A stretch of DNA of 64,000 nucleotides from assembly GCA_959347315.1 (NCBI GenBank), contig OY365814.1, positions 2,221,661-2,285,660 of the forward strand, written 5' to 3'. Positions 10,069-18,253 of the stretch are shown one piece after another (the first letter of the stretch is position 1; each line of letters begins with the position of its first letter). The notes beneath the pieces were generated by a model. The model had not been told where the DNA came from. It made no database searches and saw only the letters and a program-made list of their open reading frames with translations. The position numbers were made by a program, and so were the translations under genes. The stretch comes from Bimastos eiseni. Taxonomy: Eukaryota; Annelida; Clitellata; Crassiclitellata; Lumbricidae.

Positions 10069-10860
10069 ATGGACTTAATTCTACAAAAGATTGCAGACAA
10101 TACCGAAAGTATCGCTCGTAACTCGGGTTCAAAGTCTTCGTTTTACATATTATTAAGTGACAAGACTTGAAGAATAAGGACGCGGTTCAATCCGCTGATA
10201 CAGTTCGATAAAGATAAAAGGTACGAGATGGCTTTGGTCAACCTGGAAACATATTATTCATTCACAAACATCGACGCGACTAATAACACTTTTACGTTTT
10301 CACCGAACTTTGGAGGGGTGTGGGAAACTATAACCATTCCCGAAGGCTGCTATGAAATTACGGATATTAACGAATACGTGCAGAGAATAATGAAAGAAAG
10401 GGGGCATTATGATGTGGCTAATGGAGAATATAATATTAAGATAGAAGCAAATAGCAATATGTTGAAGACAGCTATGCATATAGCGGAGAATTACAGGATT
10501 GATTTTAGGTTGGGTAACTCTATCGGAAAAGTCTTAGGTTTCAATAGGTGGCTATATACCGAGGGATACCTAGAATCAGAGAACATAGTAGACATAATTA
10601 GTGTTACTAATCTGAGGGTAACTAGCGATTTCATCGGAACGTCTTATAGCAACGGAAATACAGATAATATTATTTATTCCTTTTTCCCGAATGTAGGGCC
10701 CGGTTACAAGATTATTGAAACGCCAAGAAATTCGATCTATCTTCCAATCACCCTATCCACGATTTTGACAATGGAAACGACACTCACAGATCAGAATGGT
10801 AAACTAATTAATCTGCCAGGCGAGGAATTATCGATACGGTTTCATATAAGAGAAGCTTAA
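10069..10860 (+). pseudogene. Polinton penton/minor-capsid-like protein, one in-frame stop
   Basis: ATG at 10069 begins MDLILQKIADNTES. An in-frame TGA lies at 10168-10170, and the same frame continues without shift to 10860. The long part (from the internal ATG 10228, 210 residues) is beta-rich, with an ETYYSFTNID start, an IPEGCYEITDINEYVQ segment and a C-terminal GEELSIRFHIREA. It belongs to a family commonly encoded beside the ATPase in Polintons. I assign it to the penton/minor capsid class by position and beta-rich character, which is less certain than the element itself. Confidence 0.5.
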
Positions 10861-10866
10861 AAATTT

Positions 10867-10881
10867 TATATATATAAAATG
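10867..10881 (+). promoter_or_regulatory. Start-codon TATA box (TATATATATAAAATG)
   Basis: A TATA run is fused to the ATG of the next gene at 10879. It is one of a set of near-identical boxes at Polinton gene starts. Confidence 0.6.
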
Positions 10882-11483
10882 AGTCGATACACAAACTTCA
10901 AAGTCAATATTTCAGAAGGACAAAGAGATAAAATTAAAAGATCGCTACAAGCGGGAACAGGCGTAAGCATCAAACTAAATCACAGCGATCTAAACGGAGA
11001 GCACGTGTTTGCTCTTACCCAGGCACATATCAATAAACTAGCCAAAGCGTATCAGGATGGGAAAGGCGTGACTATAAAAATGCGTAAAACGCAATTGATA
11101 CATAACGCTAAAGTTGAAGGGGGCTTTATCGGCGCCATTTTACCGTTTCTAGCAACTGCGGGTAAATTCCTGCTATCGAGCGTATTACCGAGCTTAGCAA
11201 CGGGTGCATTAACTGGAATAGGTGCAGCGGCTGGTTCTAAAGTAATTGATAGTCACCGGAACGGGCGGGGCTATATATCTCAATACTAGAGGTAAAAACT
11301 ACAAGAGAGTGCAACAGGGGCAGGGCTTACTTATATCTGAAGCCATACCAAGGATCTGAATTAAATGGTGAAGGAGAAGGTCTGTATCTGAAAAGAGGTA
11401 ATGGGTTCGTGAATGGGGAAGGACTTATACTAGGACCAGATTCGCCATTTAAAAACATTACGCTTCTCGGATTATTGCTATAA
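10879..11483 (+). pseudogene. Small core/pX-like virion protein with hydrophobic Gly-rich segment, C-terminus frameshifted
   Basis: ATG 10879 gives 136 residues to 11289: a basic N-terminus with two related motifs (GVSIKLN… and GVTIKMR…), then a Gly/Ala/Leu-rich segment (GGFIGAILPFLATAGKFLLS, about residues 81-100). Beyond the stop, other frames carry LYLKRGNG, GEGLILGPDSPF and a final TLLGLLL ending at 11483, the usual C-terminal signature of this Polinton family. The original protein was therefore longer and is broken near 11285-11350. The role is inferred as a minor core or membrane-active virion component. Confidence 0.6.
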
Positions 11484-11496
11484 AAAATATTGTATT

Positions 11497-11507
11497 TATA
11501 TAAAATG
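11497..11507 (+). promoter_or_regulatory. Start-codon TATA box (TATATAAAATG)
   Basis: Fused to the ATG at 11505. It is the clearest example of the shared box. Confidence 0.6.
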
Positions 11508-11915
11508 TCTCTATTTCCAATTCATAAAATGGGATGGACGAAACCCAAATATGTTCCAGAAAAAAGAACTCAACCGAGATCCGTCAGGTGGCAGGCGTGT
11601 GAAGGCATGTGGGATGTTAAATATAGACCGCAAAGACAAATGGGAGGTCTAAGGTGGGAGTTTTTTGCTCAAGAAGCGATAACTATTCATTCTCATGAGA
11701 CGGTTGTTTTACCGTTAGGCTTAGGTGTCCGAATGACGAAAGGATCGTGTAAAATTTCTCTCCATCCAGAATTTATGGAAGCGGGATGCCGCCTGCTAAG
11801 CGATAGCGTTACTGGGTTCGCGGAAGACAGTTTACTCAATATTAAGAATTTTAGAGATCTTGGGACAGTCGTCATAAACGAAGGAGACTCGTTATGTTAT
11901 GTGAATTATGAATAA
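11505..11915 (+). CDS. dUTPase-fold-like small Polinton protein
   Basis: 137 residues, intact. The start is the ATG at 11505 in the TATATAAAATG box. An open frame begins 15 bases earlier at a TTG but only adds the box itself. The C-terminal two thirds have the rhythm of the trimeric dUTPase fold (FFAQEAITIHSHETVVLPLG, LGVRMTKG, a GFAEDSLLNIKN strand, INEGDSLCYVNY), but canonical catalytic motifs such as a GVIDxDYRGE-type loop are not conserved. A catalytically dead dUTPase-like accessory protein, comparable to adenovirus E4-ORF1, is one reading (inference). Confidence 0.45.
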   Translation: MSLFPIHKMGWTKPKYVPEKRTQPRSVRWQACEGMWDVKYRPQRQMGGLRWEFFAQEAITIHSHETVVLPLGLGVRMTKGSCKISLHPEFMEAGCRLLSDSVTGFAEDSLLNIKNFRDLGTVVINEGDSLCYVNYE

Positions 11916-11946
11916 AATTGAATTCTATTTTAAAAATAATCTTCGT

Positions 11947-11958
11947 TATTATAAAATG
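11947..11958 (+). promoter_or_regulatory. Start-codon TATA box (TATTATAAAATG)
   Basis: Fused to the ATG at 11956. It overlaps the region just after the preceding gene's stop. Confidence 0.55.
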
Positions 11959-12467
11959 GAATTGAACAAAGCACACACTTATTGCCTTCAGAAAATATCT
12001 GAAATTCAACAGGAAATCTTAAGAGAACGTAAAAAGAGAGAAATAATCTGTAAAAAATATCAAAAGAGTGTTAAAGTAGTTGAAGCGTTGGGAGGTTTGT
12101 TAACCCTTACATCTTCGGGACTCGGCGTATTAGGTGTCACTTTTCTAAGTTCAGTCGTAGCTGTACCTGCATCGTGGTATCTTTATCCGCCGGAGCTGGA
12201 GCACTATCTCTGATATCTGCCCAAGTCCGCCGAATATTATCGCTCCGGCAAGAAAAACATGCAAAGATCAGGACTATAGCCGAAGGGAAACTCAATTCGA
12301 TCCGCGACCTCGTTTCAAAAGCCCTAGAAGATAATAATATCTCAGACTCGGAATATTCCGTTATTCTGAGTGAATTCGAGAAATTTCATCAGATGAAGGA
12401 AGAGGTTAGAAGTAAAACCAATGGCAACATAGATGAAGCGATGAAACACTTAGGCAAAACGAATTGA
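11956..12467 (+). pseudogene. Conserved Polinton membrane-type protein, frameshifted
   Basis: ATG 11956 opens a basic helical N-terminus (QEILRERKKREIICKKYQK), then a hydrophobic Gly-rich stretch (EALGGLLTLTSSGLGVLGV). Near 12165-12180 the frame shifts, and the partner frame continues with LSAGAGALSLISAQVRR and a charged helical tail to 12467. Both pieces together look like a two-helix membrane or membrane-interacting protein seen in other Polintons. The function is unknown. Confidence 0.55.
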
Positions 12468-12533
12468 ATACAAAACGAACGTTTATTTACGTTTTACGTT
12501 TTTACGTTTAAATATTATGTTTTTAAATTAAAA

Positions 12534-13424
12534 ATGTCGTTTCTAAAAATTCAGGACCCAGCCAAACGTGATTATATAGTTGAGAACTTTCTCAAGATGA
12601 AGCAAAATATTAGACAAGACTCGTGATCTGAGAAAATAGGAGACTTGTCTCTTCAGCGGGAATTGATAGAGGCGTACAAACCCATAATCGACTCGCAGTC
12701 TGGAATATCTAAAGAATTAGGTACTATGAGAGAGAACTCTAAGTTAACAGCTGAAGTGCTTCGTGCTTTGCCGGCGTCGATGTCAACATCGTTGAAAACG
12801 ATTCAATTCTCACAGTATCCATCGATAGACGTGTTCGAGGATGATCCCGTTTCAGATATTAGAACTTTGGAATTAGGTGATATCGCAACCAAATATTTAA
12901 AAGAATATGCCTCGAACAAGTAGTCGATGGATACGACCTTCGGAATATGCTCTAAAGATGGTCGATTTCACATCGGGGACAGCCCAATCTCGATCTAAGG
13001 AGATGACATAACGGTGGGTAATAACACCTACAAGGGAACTCCAGGGCTATGGGAATTGATGACGATGAAGGAACCAAACGAGTCGATATACAGTTAAAAC
13101 AATCTGGACGAGTACTGGGAAATTCTTGAATCGACGGGTGCCTTGTTTGTACCTAATAATCCGAATAAGCCCAAATCGTCTAGAGGCCTAAAATATAATA
13201 AAATCATTAAGCCATTGCTCGAACGAAAGCGAAAAGGTAGGTTCTCAACGGGTGAGGGGGTTGTAGTTCTCCCTCAAGACCCCGATGCGCTAGTGGATAT
13301 GTTGGCACTACGAATGGCTAGCTTCAGAGCGGAAAATAGGGGATTAAGAAACGAGATAGTCGGTATATCTAACCCTTCACACGCCTGCCACCTGACGGAT
13401 CTCGGTTACTTCGACAAAATGTGA
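12534..13424 (+). pseudogene. Conserved Polinton protein (MSFLKIQDPAKRD family) with four in-frame stops
   Basis: ATG at 12534 opens MSFLKIQDPAKRDYIVENFL. The same frame runs to 13424 but is cut by TGA 12624, TAG 12921, TAA 12996 and TAA 13095. Between the stops the protein remains recognisable: an ELIEAYKPI helix, a VFEDD segment, a TFGICSKDGRFHIGD beta hairpin, a GTPGLWELMT motif, a TGEGVVVLP…PDALVDML segment and a final RNEIVGI. It is a family I recognise from Polintons without a known role. No frameshift is needed to follow it, in contrast to its neighbours. Confidence 0.6.
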
Positions 13425-13457
13425 TAAATGCGTTAGACTATAAAAATTTAATGATGT

Positions 13458-13469
13458 AATTATAAAATG
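13458..13469 (+). promoter_or_regulatory. Start-codon TATA box (AATTATAAAATG)
   Basis: Fused to the ATG at 13467. Confidence 0.55.
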
Positions 13470-13895
13470 ATTGTCATAACAAAAGGAAGATTTAGTCAAA
13501 TATACGTCGTAGGAGGCGCTGGAATATTTGACACGATATCAGGATTTTTCAAAAAAATGTTATCCTCGAATGCTGCAAGACAGGTAGCAGCAACTGCATT
13601 AAGTACGGGTAAAGAGGCTGCAACGGAGATTGGAAAAAAGGCTATAGACGTAGGTAAGACCGTTGCTATTAATGCTGGGAAACGATTGATTGATAAAGCA
13701 GCGGAAAAAATGATTGCACCACAACAGAGCGAGGGTCCCCATGGAAATACGACACTTAGTCAAAAGAGTAAGGAAACGTTACAGAATTTAATATATCCCC
13801 ACCCTTCGGCGAATATAAATAATTTACTGTCTGGTAACGGCGGCACCGTGTCGATCCGAGATTTGGTACGCGGATCTGGAATGAAGTGGGCTTAA
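13467..13895 (+). CDS. pVI-like / minor virion protein
   Basis: 142 residues, intact. It starts MIVITKGRFSQIYVVGGAGIF, then has an amphipathic helix (DTISGFFKKMLSS) and an Ala/Lys-rich repeat-like helical region (KEAATEIGKKAIDVGKTVA), ending SIRDLVRGSGMKWA. A GG-A segment near residues 16-18 could be a cleavage site for the adenain-like protease (inference from the adenovirus protease preference for G-G or G-X sites). In adenovirus, pVI is a membrane-lytic, protease-processed capsid cement protein, and the resemblance is in layout, not proven homology. It lies just upstream of the capsid gene. Confidence 0.55.
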   Translation: MIVITKGRFSQIYVVGGAGIFDTISGFFKKMLSSNAARQVAATALSTGKEAATEIGKKAIDVGKTVAINAGKRLIDKAAEKMIAPQQSEGPHGNTTLSQKSKETLQNLIYPHPSANINNLLSGNGGTVSIRDLVRGSGMKWA

Positions 13896-13910
13896 AATGA
13901 AATCTTGTCA

Positions 13911-13921
13911 TAATAAAAATG
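13911..13921 (+). promoter_or_regulatory. Start-codon box (TAATAAAAATG)
   Basis: A weaker variant of the shared box, fused to the ATG of the capsid gene. Confidence 0.45.
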
Positions 13922-15205
13922 CAGTCAGATAGTCTAAGATTTACTGAAAATATTATTGTAGACGAGGGAATTGAAAAATATGAATGGCATGAATATGAAT
14001 CAGTAGCGAGAACGAATCTAAACAGCGCTGGGGAAATTCGTATAAATATCGAGCTTCAAGATCTGTTCAGCCATCCGGCCGAGTCATACCTGCTATTTGA
14101 AGGTAGACTGACTAAAGCAGATGGAACAGCTTACGCCAATGCCGATGCAGCGGCTATTACCAACAACGGGCTCATGCATCTCTTCAGTCAGATGTCCTAT
14201 TCTCTATCGAATCAAGAAATAGAAAGCGTGTTTCATCCTGGACAAGCGACAACTATGCTGGGCTTGCTGAAATATCCCAACGACTTCGCTCTCGCACAAG
14301 GACTTAACCAATTATGGACTAAAGACACCGCGGCGACTGCCGTTATAGCCGATAACACGGGATTCGCGATAAGGCAGGCGTATCTCATTCAGAAACCAAC
14401 TGCTAAGGGTACATTTAGTTTCATCCTTCCTCTTAAGCACATTTTTGGATTCTGTGAAGATTATGATAAGATAGTCTACGGTATGAAGCAGACTCTAACG
14501 CTCGTTCGAAAATCAGACGACGATGCTATTTTCAGAGGAAACGCGGCGGCGGCGGGCAAAGTTGACATTAGTAAAATTACATGGTTTATGCTTCATGTTA
14601 TTCCTTCTGACATGGAAAGAATGCAGCTGTTCATAACGATCGAATCAAAAGCAACGCTACCAGTAGCCTTTCGAGCTCATCTTTGCGATACCATAACGGT
14701 TCCCCAATCAACGACATTTAATTGGCGACTGAGCGTAAAGACAGCGCCGGAAAAACCCAGGTACATCATAGTTGGTTTTCAAACGAATCGAAGCGGTGAT
14801 CAAGAGGCTAATTCATCAATTTTCGATCATTGCGATATCAAGAACATGTATGTGATGATGAACCAGGACAGATATCCAGCAGTCGACTACAACCTCTCAT
14901 TCCCAAATCAACAATTTTCTAGAGCTTACAGAGACGCGGCGACCTTTAGCGAAAAATTCTACGGAATGGACCAGTTGGTAACTCAGAGCAACATCACTCC
15001 AGCCGACTACAAAGACCTACATCCGCTTTTCGTTTTCGATGTAAGTAAGCAATCTGAGCGGCTAAAGTCATCAGTCGTAGACATCCAGATCAAGGCTACT
15101 TTCAATGCCGCGGTGCCCGCTGGAACTGAAGCTTATGCAGTCATCATTTCGAATAAATTGTTAAACTTCCAATCAGACGGTCAGAAGATGAACGTAGTAT
15201 ATTAA
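13919..15205 (+). CDS. Polinton major capsid protein (hexon-like)
   Basis: 428 residues, fully open. The family signatures are an EYESVARTNLNSAGEIRINI N-terminus, LKHIFGFCEDYDKIVYGMK near the middle, a WRLSVKTAPEKPRYIIVGFQ strand pair, and an NMYVMMNQDRYPAVDYNLSF / PADYKDLHPLFVFDVSKQ C-terminal half. This is the large, beta-rich protein conserved in Polinton and adintovirus-like elements, taken to be the double jelly-roll capsomer. It sits in the expected plus-strand block after the pVI-like gene. No stop or shift is seen, although the polymerase of the same element is badly broken. Confidence 0.75.
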   Translation: MQSDSLRFTENIIVDEGIEKYEWHEYESVARTNLNSAGEIRINIELQDLFSHPAESYLLFEGRLTKADGTAYANADAAAITNNGLMHLFSQMSYSLSNQEIESVFHPGQATTMLGLLKYPNDFALAQGLNQLWTKDTAATAVIADNTGFAIRQAYLIQKPTAKGTFSFILPLKHIFGFCEDYDKIVYGMKQTLTLVRKSDDDAIFRGNAAAAGKVDISKITWFMLHVIPSDMERMQLFITIESKATLPVAFRAHLCDTITVPQSTTFNWRLSVKTAPEKPRYIIVGFQTNRSGDQEANSSIFDHCDIKNMYVMMNQDRYPAVDYNLSFPNQQFSRAYRDAATFSEKFYGMDQLVTQSNITPADYKDLHPLFVFDVSKQSERLKSSVVDIQIKATFNAAVPAGTEAYAVIISNKLLNFQSDGQKMNVVY

Positions 15206-15218
15206 AGAAATTATTTTC

Positions 15219-15236
15219 TAATATAAAAAGAACATG
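15219..15236 (+). promoter_or_regulatory. Start-proximal TATA box (TAATATAAAAAGAACATG)
   Basis: A variant with a few extra bases between the TATA run and the ATG at 15234. Confidence 0.45.
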
Positions 15237-15580
15237 AAACTCTCACAACTGAAATCGTTAATGAAGGAACATGGAATAAAGTCTAGTTATATGAACAAAC
15301 CTGAAATGTTAAGAATACTCATTGAGAAGGGTATTTTACCGGAATCAGAATTGCCTGAACCAGTGAAAAAGAAAAGGCAAGCATTAGCCAAGCACGAGTA
15401 TTTAAAAACTATTAGAAATAATCCTATTAGTGTTGAAATCATTGAAAAGACACTAACGAAGCCGTCACGTACTCATCGTTGTATAAGGCGAGCATGACTT
15501 TAAAAAGCAGTATGAACACGCTGAAGGCTTATAATGGTAAAGTCTGGAGAAATCGATATGAGATTAACATACTTACATAA
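15234..15580 (+). pseudogene. Small SAP-like protein with NUMOD1-like tail, frameshifted
   Basis: ATG 15234 opens KLSQLKSLMKEHGIKSSYMN, a SAP-type helix-extended-helix (DNA-binding) pattern. The open frame ends at 15497. Before that, near 15448, similarity shifts to another frame that reads TYSSLYKASMTLK…AYNGKVWRNRYEI and stops at 15580. The tail pattern resembles NUMOD1-like modules. It is a candidate DNA-binding accessory protein, with function unproven. Confidence 0.5.
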
Positions 15581-15601
15581 AGTTTTATCCAGCTACTTAA
15601 A

Positions 15602-15892
15602 ATGGAAACTCGTAAATTTTTAGATTTTGAAAGTCTAGAAGAAGACGTAGCTTACACTATTAAAACGCAGAAATGTTTATATGGCACAGTAGGATATTTT
15701 TACCTGATAACGGTAGTAGCGGCGGATGAGGTGGAATATTACATGTGCGTATACGGGGAGCCATTGCTTTGCAAGTTGGAAAAGAATAAGACATTTACTT
15801 TTCCAAAAACGAGGATAGAAACGGAGCCGGGATACATCACGTCGTATATCGTGGTATCTGGAGAAAACGAAGTTGTTGAACTTGTGGTTTAA
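15602..15892 (+). CDS. Hypothetical Polinton protein, 96 residues
   Basis: Intact open frame starting METRKFLDFESLEED. It has a beta-rich look with many aromatics and ends NEVVELVV. The start lies in CTTAAAATG, a degenerate form of the shared box. It is the last plus-strand gene before the convergent minus block. No family recognised. Confidence 0.5.
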   Translation: METRKFLDFESLEEDVAYTIKTQKCLYGTVGYFYLITVVAADEVEYYMCVYGEPLLCKLEKNKTFTFPKTRIETEPGYITSYIVVSGENEVVELVV

Positions 15893-15919
15893 ATTTTCAA
15901 TGATTATTACCATTGAAAA

Positions 15920-16551
15920 TTAACAATCCTTATTAACAAATAAGCGCCTCTCCCGCTTTCGCGCTTCAGTTCTTTCTATTAATACAACATCTTCTACTCT
16001 TAATTGAATGGACGGTTTATTTCCAATGTACATGTTAAATCTAGCACGACACTGCATGGGGTGGATATTAACGTTAGAGGGTCGATTGGATTATCATCTG
16101 TATCATAAAATCGGGCTGTTATATCCGCTGATCCATACGCAGTTAACAATTTCGGGTACATCTTTGGCGGTTCGTCTTCCTTTTGATAAAAGATAGACAT
16201 TTGTTCAACTTCGTACTTCTTACTCACACCCACCTCAAGCAGATACTCTTGAATGCGTTTTAAAATACTTTCAAACATACCGATAGTCTTCAATTCTTTC
16301 TCAGTCGGTTCCAAATATCTATCGTACACCATTACTGGTATACCATAACCAACAATAGGGCCATCGGTTCTACCAAAACCATAATCTGGTGATATCCCCC
16401 AACTTTTTAATGCTGGAGTTTGGATATGAAAATCGCCTTCATCGCCGTTCGGGTATTTATATTTAATTTGAATTCGTTGACCAAAGTTGTTCGTCTTCGC
16501 GACTTTAAAGATCATTTTATCCGGATTAAACGTTTCGTGTGTGACAATCAT
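15920..16551 (-). pseudogene. DUF5871-like Polinton protein, C-terminal frameshift
   Basis: ATG 16551 gives 183 residues: MIVTHETFNPDKMIFK, a QTPALKSWGISPDYGFG motif, a GIPVMVYDRYLEPTEKEL segment and a YPKLLTAYG strand. This matches a family shared by Polintons and some large DNA viruses (DUF5871-type, nucleic-acid-related by suggestion only). Near 16045 the reading shifts; the true C-terminus (NMYIGNKPSIQLRVEDVVLIE) continues in another frame to a stop at 15920. A TATATATAAAAG run lies 5 bases before the ATG. Confidence 0.6.
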
Positions 16552-16567
16552 TTTTCTTTTATATATA
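16549..16567 (-). promoter_or_regulatory. Start-proximal TATA box (TATATATAAAAGAAAAATG)
   Basis: Minus-strand variant of the shared box, with five A/G bases between the TATA run and the ATG. Confidence 0.45.
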
Positions 16568-16611
16568 GAAAGTATTTTCTTTAAGTGAAAATGCGAAAAT
16601 AATTTCTTATT

Positions 16612-17795
16612 TTAATAATCGTACACGAATAACTGCAGCATGCTTAGTCCAAGCATGACTGGTTCAGTCTGGAAGTAGATTAGCCTATAGGTCGTATATT
16701 TTACTACGGAATCGATTAAAAATTCTTGGTAAGTATTTTCTAAAGAAATGTCTGTAGGCGCGGTGTAAATAGTAATCATTTGTCCTTCAAAATTGTATGC
16801 GATTATACTCCAGCGGGATATCCCTGCCTGAACCGATCTTCCAGATTCTCACTGCGGTTGGGCAAGTGATAGATATCCAGGAGCTAGTGTGGAGGTTACC
16901 GTCAGACACCCATTCCCCGTCGTCTTAGAACGCGCAAAAGGCTTTGTTAATTAGAACTGCTGAACTGGCATTCGCTTGAAAACCATAATTACTAGTATCT
17001 AAAGATAGTCTCGGTACGTAACCGATTTGACATTTTCTTCCAAGCGTGAAATCAGGTAGCGTTGGAATCCATTGTAGTAAGGAGACGGTAGCTGCGTCAG
17101 CACTAGGACTCATAGATATAATATGAAATCTCCAAAATCTATAATTAGACGAAGGGGGAAATGTAATCTTCTTCAAAAATCCAAAATCGAGGAGTTCCCA
17201 TGAAACTAAAATTTCAGTAAAGGCTGTTCCATCGTTACTAGCTCGAACTACCCAACTAGTAATACGGTCGTTCTGCTCTCGGCCGGCGAGGATGTAAAAT
17301 CCCGACATTGACAGAGGAATGGGGTACTTCATCTGTATCCAAACATTACTAGTCCTTTCAGCGACCCACATGCGCGGGTAGAGATAAGTATTTTGAATAG
17401 CCTTCCATGGGTGGAATTCTTGACCAGGCACACTGCGATAATCGTTAGCACTAGCTTCATAAGTTAAATCGTTTATTCTAGTTGTATCAGAAGTCATGGT
17501 AGGTGCTGAGGTCATGAATGCTCTCAAGTTATCAGTGGTAGTATTATTCGATATCGCTTGGCTGACTAGAGTTTCGACTTGTCCAAAGACTCACAGCCTG
17601 GCTAGCTAAGACTGGTGGATGAAAGTCAGTCGGTAGACCTTTTATCGAGTGACCATTCATATTCAAATCACCATCCGTTTCGTTCGTTCCATCTCGTTTT
17701 AGAAAGGTATTACTGGCTTGAGATATAGTAACACCTCCAGACACTATTCTTTCAACTGATGCAGTATCAGTTCGTCCAAATTTATCGACATGCAT
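16612..17795 (-). pseudogene. Fibre-like protein with discoidin (F5/8 C)-like domain, two frameshifts
   Basis: The N-terminal frame (17795-17544) starts MHVDKFGRTDTASVERIVSGG and contains a DGDLNMNGHSIKGLP repeat of the type found in phage and Polinton tail-fibre proteins. A frameshift near 17560 leads to the frame 17527-16925, whose WIQMKYPIPLSMSGFYIL…TSWVVRASNDGTAFTEI…NYRFWRFHI pattern matches galactose-binding discoidin-like folds. Near 16925 it shifts again, and conserved sequence continues to a TAA at 16612. It is likely the receptor-binding spike of the ancestral particle (inference). The ATG lies after a TATATATATAAAAAC box. Confidence 0.6.
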
Positions 17796-17812
17796 GTTTT
17801 TATATATATATA
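17793..17812 (-). promoter_or_regulatory. Start-proximal TATA box of fibre-like gene
   Basis: On the minus strand a TA run followed by AAAAAC and the ATG at 17795. A variant of the shared box. Confidence 0.5.
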
Positions 17813-17819
17813 TTATTAT

Positions 17820-18245
17820 TTAATGTAATTCGTTTACGACCTTTTGAAATTTACAACCATCGTTGCACGTTTTCTTCAATACATACAGATATAAATGACC
17901 ACAACACGCTTGGCCGTCTTTTTGTATTCGCTCACTGTTATAAAGCAGCGGTCTTTGTAGATATTTTATCAATTCCGTAGGAGGAGGCAGTCCATAGCTG
18001 TCGAAATAAATTTTATCATTAGCGCGCTTGATCCAACACGTCCAATGCGTTCCTTTGCCATCAGAATCGTCCAGATTAAGGATGCCGCCCTCGTTCGCTC
18101 TTGGCTTCAAAGGCAGCTCGTCTCTTAGAAAAACTCCTATGAAATTATTTATATTTAGTTTCTTAGCCGCTTCGATTAGATCCACATTCGACAAAGCAAT
18201 ATTAGGTAACGTTACACTTTCGACATCGATTTGTTTAGTGTTCAT
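17820..18245 (-). CDS. Adenain-like cysteine protease
   Basis: 141 residues, intact. The catalytic set of the adenovirus-protease/Ulp1 fold is visible: His67 in GTHWTCW, Asp82 in YFDSYG, Gln112 and Cys114/Cys115 in GQACCGHLYL. An N-terminal IGVFLRDELP precedes them. It would process capsid precursors. The ATG lies in AATATAAAATG, which also contains the stop codon of the upstream polymerase gene (18247-18249), so the two genes are almost contiguous on the minus strand. Confidence 0.85.
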   Translation of the reverse strand: MNTKQIDVESVTLPNIALSNVDLIEAAKKLNINNFIGVFLRDELPLKPRANEGGILNLDDSDGKGTHWTCWIKRANDKIYFDSYGLPPPTELIKYLQRPLLYNSERIQKDGQACCGHLYLYVLKKTCNDGCKFQKVVNELH

Positions 18246-18253
18246 TTTATATT
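18243..18253 (-). promoter_or_regulatory. Start-codon TATA box (AATATAAAATG)
   Basis: Fused to the protease ATG. The TAA of the box doubles as the polymerase stop codon. Confidence 0.6.
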
